From: Gilliamella sp. Pas-s25
Lineage (GTDB): Bacteria > Pseudomonadota > Gammaproteobacteria > Enterobacterales > Orbaceae
Length of the DNA stretch: 64,000 nt
Direction: 5' to 3'
Assembly: GCF_009795885.1 (NCBI RefSeq)
Contig: NZ_WTEV01000014.1
Location: 1-64,000 of the forward strand
Part shown: one piece after another, positions 55,596-64,000 of the stretch
How the letters are laid out: each line of letters starts with the position of its first letter
How positions within the stretch are numbered: the stretch's first letter is position 1
Notes under the pieces: generated by a model
The model's database searches: none
The model's input: only the letters and a program-made list of their open reading frames with translations
What the model was told of the DNA's origin: nothing
Program-made: the position numbers and the translations under genes

Positions 55596-55721
55596 ATGGT
55601 GAACGATATGCATTTTTTTACACGCTATCACACAAATTCAAAACATCAATGCGCACAAAGCTTAATGTTGCGTGTTTTACATCTTTCAGAAAAACATTTA
55701 GAACCACCGAGTTGTATCTAA
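55596..55721 (+). CDS. Short open frame in the mgtA upstream region
   Basis: A 41-codon frame (MVNDMHFFTRYHTNSKHQ ... HLEPPSCI) with coding-like composition. It is open further upstream in the same frame (SSQAEIDKTV), as if it were the end of a decayed gene rather than a complete one. No family recognised. The remaining 180 bases before mgtA form several weak hairpins, for example ACTAGC/GCTAGT near 55766-55800, and may hold a leader. Confidence 0.3.
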   Translation: MVNDMHFFTRYHTNSKHQCAQSLMLRVLHLSEKHLEPPSCI

Positions 55722-55903
55722 ATTCTTAATTAATTCTATTTGCTAATTAAATTTAATGCTCAGCACTAGCTATACAAAATAGCTTTATGGGCTAGTTTTG
55801 CTATGCACTAAAAATTTTAGCTCATCTCAAAATTTAATGACTTATCGTTACTTGGTAACAATGAGTTGGCATGCTTTTGCCAAAATTATGAATATAGGTA
55901 CTC

Positions 55904-58615
55904 ATGATGACAAAAAACACATCAAAAACCAAAACACAAAATAGTGTAGATATCAAGGCTATCAACGAAGCACAAAACAGCCTAGATAGCATTTTATCTA
56001 AATTTCAATCCAGCCTTTCAGGATTAACACAAGAAAGTGTCAAATCGAGAATTGAACAATATGGTAAAAACGAAGTCGCACGAGAAAAAGCGCCATCAGT
56101 GATAGTGCAACTATTAATGGCATTTAATAACCCATTTATATTTGTATTATTAGCATTGGCTAGTGTCAGTTTTGTGACCGATTATTGGTTGCCTTTGCAA
56201 AATGGTGAAGAAACTGATTTAACAGGAATTATTATTATCCTAACCATGGTATCGCTCAGTGGGATATTGCGTTTTTGGCAAGAGTTTAGATCAAACAAAG
56301 CGGCCGAAGCGCTAAAATCAATGATTCGCACAACCGCAACTGTGCTAAGACGTGCCCATAAAGATATGACCCCAGAACGCATTGAAATTCCATTAAGTGA
56401 AATTGTTCCAGGAGATATTGTTTATTTATCAGCAGGTGACATGATCCCTGCTGATATCCGATTAATCGAATCTCGTGACTTATTTGTTAGTCAAGCTGTA
56501 CTCACTGGCGAATCGATTCCGGTTGAAAAATACGACACATTAGGCGCGGTAACACAAAAAAATACCGATAATATCGAAGCATCAGATATTAATAAAAATA
56601 ATTTACTTGATGTTAATAACATCTGTTTTATGGGCACTAATGTTGTTAGTGGCACCGCAACTGCCATTGTGGTTGCAACCGGTGCTGATACGCATTTTGG
56701 CTCATTAGCAAAATCAATTGTTGGATCGCGTGCTGAAACTTCATTTGATCGTGGTGTTAACAGTGTTAGTTGGTTGCTTATTCGCTTTATGTTAATCATG
56801 GTGCCAATTGTCTTTTTTATTAATGGCTTTTCAAAAAACGATTGGGGCGATGCGGCACTCTTTGCATTAGCCGTTGCGGTTGGTTTAACGCCTGAAATGT
56901 TACCAATGATCGTCAGTGCTAACCTAGCTAAAGGTGCCGTTGGTATGGCAAAACGTAAAGTTGTAGTTAAACGACTTAACGCTATCCAAAATTTTGGCGC
57001 GATGGACATTTTATGTACCGATAAAACAGGCACCTTAACGCAAGATAAAATCATTTTAGAACATCATCTTGATATAAAGGGGCAAGTTGACTCTTCTGTT
57101 TTAGAACTCGCTTGGCTTAACAGCTATTATCAAAGTGGTATGAAAAACTTAATGGATAAAGCTATCATCCGTTTCACCGAAGAAAAAACCAATATGAAAA
57201 AGGTGGGTGTTGGTTTATACAAAAAAATTGATGAGTTACCGTTTGATTTTGTCCGTCGTCGTTTATCGGTGGTTGTGCAAAATGGCAGTGATAACCATTT
57301 GATGATTTGCAAAGGCGCAGTTGAAGAAATGCTATCTATTGCTAGTCATGTTTATGAAAATGGAGAATACTTACCGCTCGACGATAAACGCAAACAAGCG
57401 TTAATTGCACTTGCACATGACTACAACAAAGATGGTTTTAGAGTATTAGCGGTTGGCATAAAAGACATTCCAGCTAGCGAAACAAAAGAACAATACACGG
57501 TACAAGACGAAACAGCGCTTGCTATTCGTGGCTTTTTAACCTTTTTAGATCCACCAAAAGAAAGTGCGTTCGAGGCAATTTCAGCATTGAATGAACATGG
57601 TGTCGGCGTTAAAGTCTTAACTGGTGATAACGAAATTATCACCATCAAAGTGTGTCGAGAAGTCGGTTTAGAGCCAGGTATTCCATTACTTGGTACTGAA
57701 ATTGAAAAAATGGATGATGCTGAACTCAAAATACAAATCGAACAACGCACTATTTTTGCTAAATTAACACCGTTGCAAAAATCGCGAATTATCCGATTAT
57801 TACAAGATAACGGTCATACTGTTGGTTTTTTAGGAGACGGTATAAACGATGCGCCGGCACTGCGCGATGCTGATGTAGGAATTTCGGTTGATACTGCAAC
57901 GGATATTGCCAAAGAATCTGCCGATATTATTCTGCTTGAAAAAAGCCTAATGGTATTGGAAGAAGGTGTAATATGCGGTCGCGAAACTTTTGGTAATATT
58001 ATGAAATATCTAAATATGACTGCAAGTTCGAATTTTGGTAATATTTTTTCAGTATTAGTGGCTAGTGCGTTTCTGCCATTTTTGCCTATGCTAGCAATCC
58101 ATTTACTTATTCAAAACTTACTGTATGATATTTCTCAACTCTCATTACCATGGGACAAAATGGATGATGAGTTTTTACAAAAACCGCGCAAATGGGATGC
58201 GCTAAATATTAGACGCTTTATGATTTGGATTGGACCAACATCGTCTATTTTTGATATCACAACCTATGCACTAATGTGGTTTGTATTTAGTGCAAACAGT
58301 GTTGAAGCGCAATCGCTGTTTCATTCAGGGTGGTTTATTGAGGGATTATTGTCACAAACTTTAGTTGTGCATATGCTTAGAACACAAAAAATTCCATTTG
58401 TGCAAAGCACCGCGGCATTTCCTGTTATTGTGATGACATTGTTAATTATGGCTGTAGGTATTTATATTCCGTTTTCTCCACTGGGTGGATTAATCGGTTT
58501 GCAACCATTACCTTGGTCATACTTTCCATGGCTTTTAGCAACCCTGTTTAGCTATTGCTGTGTTGCACAATTGATGAAACGCATTTATATCAAACGCTTT
58601 GGTCAATGGTTTTAA
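55904..58615 (+). CDS. mgtA: Magnesium-transporting P-type ATPase MgtA
   Basis: P3B-type ATPase importing magnesium across the inner membrane. The 903-residue protein has an N-terminal cytoplasmic region, actuator motif LTGESIPV, the phosphorylation site DKTGTLT (Asp373), KGAVEEML, the hinge GDGINDAPALRDADVGISV and about ten helices. Family match is end to end. The start may be either of two adjacent ATGs. In enterobacteria mgtA is controlled by PhoP and a magnesium-sensing leader; I see no clear PhoP box here, but the 360-base upstream region is gene-poor and could hold a leader. Confidence 0.95.
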   Translation: MMTKNTSKTKTQNSVDIKAINEAQNSLDSILSKFQSSLSGLTQESVKSRIEQYGKNEVAREKAPSVIVQLLMAFNNPFIFVLLALASVSFVTDYWLPLQNGEETDLTGIIIILTMVSLSGILRFWQEFRSNKAAEALKSMIRTTATVLRRAHKDMTPERIEIPLSEIVPGDIVYLSAGDMIPADIRLIESRDLFVSQAVLTGESIPVEKYDTLGAVTQKNTDNIEASDINKNNLLDVNNICFMGTNVVSGTATAIVVATGADTHFGSLAKSIVGSRAETSFDRGVNSVSWLLIRFMLIMVPIVFFINGFSKNDWGDAALFALAVAVGLTPEMLPMIVSANLAKGAVGMAKRKVVVKRLNAIQNFGAMDILCTDKTGTLTQDKIILEHHLDIKGQVDSSVLELAWLNSYYQSGMKNLMDKAIIRFTEEKTNMKKVGVGLYKKIDELPFDFVRRRLSVVVQNGSDNHLMICKGAVEEMLSIASHVYENGEYLPLDDKRKQALIALAHDYNKDGFRVLAVGIKDIPASETKEQYTVQDETALAIRGFLTFLDPPKESAFEAISALNEHGVGVKVLTGDNEIITIKVCREVGLEPGIPLLGTEIEKMDDAELKIQIEQRTIFAKLTPLQKSRIIRLLQDNGHTVGFLGDGINDAPALRDADVGISVDTATDIAKESADIILLEKSLMVLEEGVICGRETFGNIMKYLNMTASSNFGNIFSVLVASAFLPFLPMLAIHLLIQNLLYDISQLSLPWDKMDDEFLQKPRKWDALNIRRFMIWIGPTSSIFDITTYALMWFVFSANSVEAQSLFHSGWFIEGLLSQTLVVHMLRTQKIPFVQSTAAFPVIVMTLLIMAVGIYIPFSPLGGLIGLQPLPWSYFPWLLATLFSYCCVAQLMKRIYIKRFGQWF

Positions 58616-58676
58616 TTGACTAATAATAGCTAAGCGATATTAACGTAGCTTAGCTATTTTAAAATTTATAAAAAAC

Positions 58677-58696
58677 TAATTTAGTTGCCCTATAAT
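58677..58696 (+). promoter_or_regulatory. Promoter motif shared with 45157
   Basis: TAATTTAGTTGCCCTATAAT, 19 of 20 identical to the site before the VirK/YbjX gene. It ends 22 bases before a small open frame. Confidence 0.5.
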
Positions 58697-58718
58697 AATA
58701 ACTAGAAGGAAATAATCT

Positions 58719-58811
58719 ATGAAAACACCACATAAAAATTTAATTATGCTAATCAAAACTCGAAAACAAAAAAAAGCTCAAGAACCAATTAAGCAATTAA
58801 ATAAAAAGTAG
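58719..58811 (+). CDS. Small basic protein, 30 residues
   Basis: ATG 58719 follows AGAAGGA by eight bases and a TATAAT by 22. The frame (MKTPHKNLIMLIKTRKQKK ...) ends at TAG 58809, and a strong terminator lies 35 bases later. A complete promoter-ribosome site-stop-terminator set around 30 Lys-rich codons supports a real small gene. It has about ten lysines or arginines and no membrane helix. No family known to me. A shared promoter motif links it to the DUF535 gene. Confidence 0.5.
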   Translation: MKTPHKNLIMLIKTRKQKKAQEPIKQLNKK

Positions 58812-58845
58812 TTAGCATAATAATGTTAAGTTAACACATAATAAC

Positions 58846-58873
58846 AAAACCCCAATAATTGGGGTTTTTTATT
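58846..58873 (+). terminator. Terminator after the small basic protein gene
   Basis: AAAACCCCAATAATTGGGGTTTTTT hairpin (CCCC/GGGG plus flanking A/T pairs). Symmetric, so it also serves ydcH on the other strand. Confidence 0.9.
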
Positions 58874-58928
58874 TGATCTTTTTTAATATTAAAAACTATT
58901 AATTAAAATAATTACAGGTTGCAGTTGA

Positions 58929-59159
58929 TTATAAGTTTAGATGCGTTTGAGATGCTTTTCTTAAAATTTCGTAAATTTCGTCTTTAATTTTAAGTTTTTG
59001 TTTTTTTAATGCCTCTATTGTGTCGGTCGTATTGACAATAATGCCTGATTCAATGTTTTTAATCTTTTGATCAAGCTCATTATGTTGATCGAACAATTTT
59101 TGAAAACGTAAATCGGTATTCTTTAATTTAGAAATGATTTCTCGATATTCTGGAAACAT
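58929..59159 (-). CDS. YdcH family protein (DUF465)
   Basis: Small coiled-coil protein of 76 residues. It begins MFPEYREIISKLK ... FQKLFDQHNELDQKI and ends LKKQKLKIKDEIYEIL, matching YdcH-type DUF465 proteins; the function is unknown. A GGAGG-type ribosome site (AAGGAGGCGC) immediately precedes the ATG. Monocistronic, divergent from the yjgR-type gene. Confidence 0.92.
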   Translation of the reverse strand: MFPEYREIISKLKNTDLRFQKLFDQHNELDQKIKNIESGIIVNTTDTIEALKKQKLKIKDEIYEILRKASQTHLNL

Positions 59160-59318
59160 AGCGCCTCCTTATATAGGCTAAATAGAATAATAACAATAGC
59201 AGCTATTGCCAATTCAGAATACAATATTATTTGTCGCATTAATAGAAAATTGTTTTAATAGCAAAATTATTTTTATAACAAAACTGTTTTAATCACAAAT
59301 TTTATAAGGGGTTAATCC

Positions 59319-60821
59319 ATGAGTGAATCGATTGTAATTGCCAAAAGCCATGACAAAGATTTATCTATTATAGCTTCATTAGCTAATCGTCATGGTTTAA
59401 TTACTGGGGCAACGGGTACCGGCAAGACTGTCACATTACAAAAAATGGCTGAAGGTTTTTCAAAAATAGGCGTACCTGTTTTTCTTGCTGATGTTAAAGG
59501 TGATCTAACAGGAATTGGTGAAAAGGGCATATTATCTGAAAAACTACAAGCTCGCTTAGCTAACATTGGAGTCGATAACTGGCAACCAGATTCGTCACCC
59601 ATTGAATTATGGGATGTCTTTGCTGAAAAAGGCATACCTGTTCGCAGTACCGTGTCAGATATAGGACCGATTTTACTTGGTCGATTACTTGATTTAAATG
59701 ACGTTCAAGCAGGCGTGTTACAGTTAGCATTTAAAATTGCGGATGATAACAGCTTATTATTAATTGATTTCAAAGATCTTCGAGCATTAATTCAATTTGT
59801 GGGTGATAATGCTAAAAAATTCACCACACAATACGGAAACATTTCGCTATCGTCAATTGGTGCAATCCAACGCGGATTACTAACGCTCGAGCAACAAGGT
59901 GCCGATTTTTTTCTTGGCGAACCGATGCTCGATATTCAAGATTTGATGCAAGTTAATCCTGACGGTCATGGCATAGTTAACATATTATTGGCCGACAAAT
60001 TATATAACTCGCCTAAATTATATTCAGTCTTTTTATTATGGCTATTATCAGAACTTTTTGAACATTTGCCAGAAGTTGGTGACCTCGATAAACCTAAACT
60101 TGTCTTCTTTTTTGACGAGGCTCACTTACTTTTTAATGACATTTCGCCTGCATTATTAGAAAAAATAGAGCAAGTGGTGCGCTTAATTCGCTCTAAGGGG
60201 ATTGGGATTTATTTTGCCTCGCAAAACCCAAGCGATATTCCTGATACAGTTTTAGGGCAATTAGGTAATCGTGTGCAGCATGCTTTACGTGCATTTACCC
60301 CTAAAGACCAAAAAGCGGTAAAAACAGCCGCCCAAACCATGCGCGCAAATCCAAGTTTTGACACTGAAAAAGCAATCATGGAACTTGGTGTTGGTGAAGC
60401 ACTCATTTCGTTTTTAGATGAAAAGGGTCGCCCAAACATGGTTGAGCGTGGTTATATTATTGCGCCAGGTTCAAAAATGGGATCAATGTCGCCAGACAAT
60501 CAATCATCTATTATTCATCAATCCCATTTTTACAATAAATATGCGCAAATCTTAGATCGTCAATCTGCTTATGAAATATTGAAAAATGGATTTTCATTAG
60601 ATAACTTATCTAACCAAAACATGGATAACGATGTAAGCAATAAACAAAATAATGGTGGATTGCTTAATTTTTTAAGCACTGTCCTTTTTGGTAAAAAAGG
60701 ACCAAAAGGAGGTCAACATGATGGTATTACTCAACAAATAGCCAAAAGTGCAACAAGGCAAGTTGTTAATCAAATTGGTAAACAGATCACCCGTGGCATA
60801 TTAGGTGGTTTTAAAAAATAA
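59319..60821 (+). CDS. HerA-like ATPase YjgR (DUF853)
   Basis: Predicted P-loop ATPase of the FtsK/HerA superclass; the cellular role of YjgR is unknown. The 500-residue product has the same length as the E. coli protein: Walker [13 protein letters not shown] (about residues 29-40), [10 protein letters not shown], Walker [12 protein letters not shown], a sensor region [13 protein letters not shown] and arginine-rich [25 protein letters not shown]. The C-terminus ends in a Gly/Lys-rich segment. GGGGTT precedes the ATG. perM follows after 48 bases. Confidence 0.92.
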   Translation: MSESIVIAKSHDKDLSIIASLANRHGLITGATGTGKTVTLQKMAEGFSKIGVPVFLADVKGDLTGIGEKGILSEKLQARLANIGVDNWQPDSSPIELWDVFAEKGIPVRSTVSDIGPILLGRLLDLNDVQAGVLQLAFKIADDNSLLLIDFKDLRALIQFVGDNAKKFTTQYGNISLSSIGAIQRGLLTLEQQGADFFLGEPMLDIQDLMQVNPDGHGIVNILLADKLYNSPKLYSVFLLWLLSELFEHLPEVGDLDKPKLVFFFDEAHLLFNDISPALLEKIEQVVRLIRSKGIGIYFASQNPSDIPDTVLGQLGNRVQHALRAFTPKDQKAVKTAAQTMRANPSFDTEKAIMELGVGEALISFLDEKGRPNMVERGYIIAPGSKMGSMSPDNQSSIIHQSHFYNKYAQILDRQSAYEILKNGFSLDNLSNQNMDNDVSNKQNNGGLLNFLSTVLFGKKGPKGGQHDGITQQIAKSATRQVVNQIGKQITRGILGGFKK

Positions 60822-60869
60822 TAAAACTGAGCTTATTATCCCAAAAGTTAGCAAAATAGGAGTATTTTA

Positions 60870-61952
60870 ATGTTAAAAATGTTTATGGAATGGTATAAAA
60901 AGCGTTTTAGCGATCCGCATGTTGTATCGCTAATGGCTGTTATTGTTGGCTTATTTATTATCATCTATTTTTTTAATAAAATTTTACTGCCTGTTTTAAT
61001 TGCTATTGTGCTTGCTTATTTACTGGATAGACCAGTTAACTTTTTACATAAAAAAAATATTCCAAGAACTCTTGCTGTTGTGATGGTATTACTACTTTTT
61101 TTAATGGTGGTATTGGTTGGATTTATGATTTTATTACCATTAATTTGGCAACAAAGTGTTAGCTTAATTACCAATATCCCAAACATGCTCAATTTTGCTA
61201 ACAATTTTTTAACCACATTGCCTGAACACTATCCCGAATTAATCGATGTCGGTTTATTCGATTCGGTGCTTCAAGGTATTACTGAAAAAGTTGTACAAAC
61301 GGGTAATTCATTACTGCAATTTTCAATTGTCTCTTTATTGGGATTGGTATCTGTTGCGATTAATGCGGTATTAGTGCCAATAATGATGTTCTTTTTACTA
61401 AAAGATAAAGCAAAGATATGGGGATACTGCTCCAAAATCTTACCCAAAAACCGCACAATTTTAAACAAAGTTGCCGCTGAAATGGATATGCAAATATCCA
61501 ATTATATTGTTGGCAATGTACTACATATTATTATTTTAACGATTTGTGTTTATATTCCATTTTGGTATTTTGGCTTAGATTATGGACTCTTATTAGCTGT
61601 GCTTGTCGGATTATCTGTTTTAGTGCCCTATGTTGGCATTATTATTTCAACGATTCCCGTTGTATTAATTGCACTATTTCAATGGGGGTTAACCGCGCAA
61701 TTTGGTTATTTATTATTTTTCTATATTCTGATTCAAACATTAGACGGCAACTTACTCGTACCTTGTTTATTTTCTGAAAAGCTCAATTTACATCCACTTG
61801 TTATTATTTTAGCGGTGATTGTCTTTGGTGGTCTATGGGGATTTTGGGGGATATTTTTTGCAATACCTTTGGCTACATTGGTCAAAGCAATTATAAATGC
61901 TTGGCCAAAAACAGATGAGTTAAATAATAATAGTGAAGTAAAAGCAGATTAA
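60870..61952 (+). CDS. perM: AI-2E transporter family protein PerM
   Basis: Inner-membrane protein of the AI-2E family (PerM subgroup, putative permease; substrate unproved). It has 360 residues and about seven to eight helices, starting MFMEWYKKRFSDPHVVSL and containing LAYLLDRPV, PIMMFFLLKDK, LDGNLLVPCLFSEKLNLHPLVIILAV and GGLWGFWGIFFAIPLATL. It is convergent with bcp, its usual neighbour in E. coli. The stop codon lies inside a terminator stem. Confidence 0.93.
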   Translation: MLKMFMEWYKKRFSDPHVVSLMAVIVGLFIIIYFFNKILLPVLIAIVLAYLLDRPVNFLHKKNIPRTLAVVMVLLLFLMVVLVGFMILLPLIWQQSVSLITNIPNMLNFANNFLTTLPEHYPELIDVGLFDSVLQGITEKVVQTGNSLLQFSIVSLLGLVSVAINAVLVPIMMFFLLKDKAKIWGYCSKILPKNRTILNKVAAEMDMQISNYIVGNVLHIIILTICVYIPFWYFGLDYGLLLAVLVGLSVLVPYVGIIISTIPVVLIALFQWGLTAQFGYLLFFYILIQTLDGNLLVPCLFSEKLNLHPLVIILAVIVFGGLWGFWGIFFAIPLATLVKAIINAWPKTDELNNNSEVKAD

Positions 61953-61967
61953 TGGTTAATCTGCTTT
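61943..61967. terminator. Terminator between perM and bcp
   Basis: Perfect 10-base stem AGCAGATTAA with a TGG loop. It includes the perM stop codon and lies in the 23-base gap. Confidence 0.8.
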
Positions 61968-61975
61968 CGTATAAA

Positions 61976-62452
61976 TTATTTACAGTGGGTTTTTAGATAA
62001 TCTAAAATTACTTCGTGGTGATTGGATGTTTTAAAATCATTAAACACTTTTTCGATTGTACCGTCTTTGCTAATTAAAAAGCTAATACGGTGAATCCCAT
62101 CATAGGTTTTCCCCATAAACTCTTTTTTGCCCCAAGTACCAAACGCTTGGGCAACTTCATGATTCTCATCAGAAAGCAACGTGAAATTTAATAACTCTTT
62201 TTCAACAAATCGAGATAACTTTTCTGGCTTATCGGTACTAATTCCAAGGATTGCCACATTGCATTTTTTAAACTCATCAGAACAATCGCGCAAATTACAT
62301 GCTTGCACAGTGCAACCTGGTGTCATTGCTTTTGGGTAAAAATAAATTAAAACACGTTGACCTTTAAAGTCATTCAAGCCTACAAGCTCTCCATCTTGGT
62401 CTGGCAACGAAAACTGTGGTGCTTTTTCACCTTCTTTAAGTGGATTAACCAT
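61976..62452 (-). CDS. bcp: Thiol peroxidase Bcp (peroxiredoxin Q)
   Basis: Reduces hydroperoxides with thioredoxin as donor. The 158-residue protein has the peroxidatic Cys47 and resolving Cys52 in TPGCTVQACNLRD, followed by GISTDKPEKLSRF and FLISKDGTIEKVF. This is an atypical two-cysteine peroxiredoxin, complete. bcp-perM is a conserved pair. Confidence 0.96.
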   Translation of the reverse strand: MVNPLKEGEKAPQFSLPDQDGELVGLNDFKGQRVLIYFYPKAMTPGCTVQACNLRDCSDEFKKCNVAILGISTDKPEKLSRFVEKELLNFTLLSDENHEVAQAFGTWGKKEFMGKTYDGIHRISFLISKDGTIEKVFNDFKTSNHHEVILDYLKTHCK

Positions 62453-62520
62453 ATAATTATTACCTATTTTAATAGTTTAAATTTGATCTGTTTAGGTATA
62501 TTAAAAGTATTGTCATACTT

Positions 62521-63813
62521 TTAAATTAAGTTACTAAAAAAACGATTTGCTGCATCAATGGTGTGATTGATCTCTTTATCTGTGTGCTTAAGTGACATGA
62601 AACCAGCTTCAAAAGCTGACGGTGCAAAATAAACACCTTCAGTTAGCATATGATGATAGAATTTTTTGAATAATTCAATATCACACTGCATAACATCTTG
62701 ATAACTGGTTACTTCAGAAGCAGCTGTAAAAAACAACCCAAACATTGCACCTACATAATTCACCACTAATGGCACATTATGTTTTTTAGCAACCGATAAT
62801 AATCCATCAGCAAGCGATGCAGTTTTATCTGCTAACTCTTGATAGATCCCAACTTCCATTAGCTTGGTTAAAGTTGTATAACCTGCTGCCATTGCAACGG
62901 GATTACCTGAAAGGGTTCCAGCTTGGTATATTGGACCCGTTGGTGCTAATTGCATCATAATATCAGCACGACCACCAAAAGCTCCAACAGGCATACCACC
63001 ACCAATAATCTTGCCTAAACAAGTCAAATCGGGCACCACATCATAATAATCTTGAGCACCACCAAGCGCCACTCTAAAACCCGTCATCACTTCGTCAATA
63101 ATCAATAACGCACCGTATTGATCACAAAGTTCACGCAATCCTTGTAAAAACTCTTTTTTCGCTGGAACACAATTCATATTGCCAGCAACAGGCTCAATAA
63201 TAATGGCAGCTATTTCGTTAGGATATTGCTGAAATTGCTTTTTGACTGACTCTAAATTATTATAATCACAAACTAATGTATGCTTCACGAAATCATTAGG
63301 TACACCGGGCGAAGTAGGATGTCCAAAAGTAAGCGCACCAGAACCAGCTTTAACTAACAAATAATCAGCATGCCCGTGATAACAACCTTCAAACTTAATA
63401 ATTTTATCTCTGCCAGTAAAACCACGTGCAACACGAATGGCGCTCATGGTTGCCTCAGTTCCCGAATTCACCATTCGCACCATTTCAATAGAAGGCATTA
63501 ATTGCGTCACTAAATTGGCAACTTTGGTTTCAATTTCGGTTGGTGCACCAAAACTTAAACCATTATGCACCGCATTAATTACCGCATTGGCTACATCAGG
63601 ATCATTATGCCCAAGGATCATTGGTCCCCAAGAACCGACATAATCGATATAGGCCTTGTCGTCTACATCATAAATATATGCCCCATTTGCGCGTTCAATA
63701 AATAAAGGTGTGCCACCCACACCATTAAAAGCGCGGACCGGTGAATTAACACCGCCAGGCATAATGGACAAGGCCTGATGATAAAGCTTTTCTGATTTAA
63801 ATGTATTTCGCAT
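62521..63813 (-). CDS. hemL: Glutamate-1-semialdehyde 2,1-aminomutase
   Basis: PLP enzyme making 5-aminolevulinate for heme from glutamate-1-semialdehyde. The 430-residue protein has [23 protein letters not shown], the cofactor lysine Lys268 in [17 protein letters not shown], and [13 protein letters not shown]. It is divergent from erpA, as in enterobacteria where hemL and erpA are close. Complete and typical. Confidence 0.97.
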   Translation of the reverse strand: MRNTFKSEKLYHQALSIMPGGVNSPVRAFNGVGGTPLFIERANGAYIYDVDDKAYIDYVGSWGPMILGHNDPDVANAVINAVHNGLSFGAPTEIETKVANLVTQLMPSIEMVRMVNSGTEATMSAIRVARGFTGRDKIIKFEGCYHGHADYLLVKAGSGALTFGHPTSPGVPNDFVKHTLVCDYNNLESVKKQFQQYPNEIAAIIIEPVAGNMNCVPAKKEFLQGLRELCDQYGALLIIDEVMTGFRVALGGAQDYYDVVPDLTCLGKIIGGGMPVGAFGGRADIMMQLAPTGPIYQAGTLSGNPVAMAAGYTTLTKLMEVGIYQELADKTASLADGLLSVAKKHNVPLVVNYVGAMFGLFFTAASEVTSYQDVMQCDIELFKKFYHHMLTEGVYFAPSAFEAGFMSLKHTDKEINHTIDAANRFFSNLI

Positions 63814-63936
63814 AATTGAGATGCTCTCTATAAGATTTTGTGGTATTTATTCATAAAATCAAAATAAATTCAAGCTAGCTATTAGAAATTTATTTAATAG
63901 AAGTTTTCTATTTTGTATTTTCATTTAGCAAGGGTA

Positions 63937-63942
63937 TATAAT
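63937..63942 (+). promoter_or_regulatory. Putative erpA -10 element
   Basis: TATAAT inside GGTATATAATGC, 29 bases before the erpA ATG. No good -35 is visible. Confidence 0.45.
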
Positions 63943-63970
63943 GCTAAGATAAATATATTAGGAGAAGAAT

Positions 63971-64000
63971 ATGAGCGATGCTTTACCAATCAACTTTACT
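63971..64000 (+). CDS. erpA: Iron-sulfur insertion protein ErpA (first 10 codons)
   Basis: ATG 63971 with GGAG six bases upstream starts MSDALPINFT, close to the N-terminus of ErpA, the A-type carrier that delivers Fe-S clusters to IspG and others. Position next to divergent hemL supports it. The gene runs off the right edge. Confidence 0.75.
   Translation, partial: MSDALPINFT

Noticed and set aside
55539-55903. PhoP box or mgtA-type magnesium riboswitch
   Set aside because: I could not find the (G/T)GTTTA-N5-(G/T)GTTTA repeat or a convincing match to the known leader; only weak hairpins are visible.

Overview
The window looks like the chromosome of an AT-rich, host-associated gammaproteobacterium, most likely an Orbaceae member of the Gilliamella/Frischella type. 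The evidence is close Enterobacteriaceae/Pasteurellaceae-like housekeeping proteins (BamD, RluD, ClpB, LexA, YcaO, IlvIH, PyrG, Eno, TopB, HemL), enterobacterial gene neighbourhoods, low GC and much IS decay. The genus is inference. I see no rRNA, tRNA, CRISPR array or intact prophage.

Layout. 1-7.6 kb: a decayed gene, bamD divergent from rluD-pgeF, queDE behind a preQ1-I riboswitch, and clpB behind a sigma-32 promoter. 7.8-11.3 kb: an accessory locus with two paralogous secreted, adhesin-like genes. Each has a heptanucleotide repeat just after a conserved ATG and a poly-T tract inside the promoter spacer. A longer third paralogue lies at 36.8-38.3 kb. 11.4-21.3 kb: lexA with two SOS boxes, coaE-zapD-yacG-tsaD, ycaO, an aroE-like gene, a ygbA-type gene, and alr-mltG. 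21.4-26 kb: an AmpD-YqcC fusion divergent from a minimal type IV pilus cluster (pilA-B-C-D). 26-31.4 kb: IS481 relic, M20 amidohydrolase, ygfZ, ilvIH. 31.5-36.4 kb: two tandem IgaA-family membrane proteins, the second with a duplicated N-terminal domain. 39-47 kb: a Fur-boxed TonB receptor, pyrG, eno, a VirK/YbjX gene and lysO. 47.2-51.7 kb: a decaying island with an unknown 426-residue protein, an IS3 relic, a broken polymorphic-toxin C-terminus with its apparently intact immunity gene, endA, and an ABC-ATPase relic. 51.8-64 kb: zntB, topB, IS481 relic, mgtA, ydcH, yjgR, perM, bcp, hemL and the first codons of erpA.

The strongest candidate for something new is the three-member adhesin-like family. 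From the conserved start codon (8111 and 9607), both repeat-bearing genes now read out of frame, so they look like contingency loci in the OFF phase. The repeat number and the poly-T promoter spacer could act as two independent switches. Second-tier novelties are the AmpD-YqcC fusion, the IgaA tandem pair with its duplicated sensor-like domain, and the orphan toxin/immunity remnant. At least five decayed copies of one IS481-type element are scattered through intergenic DNA.
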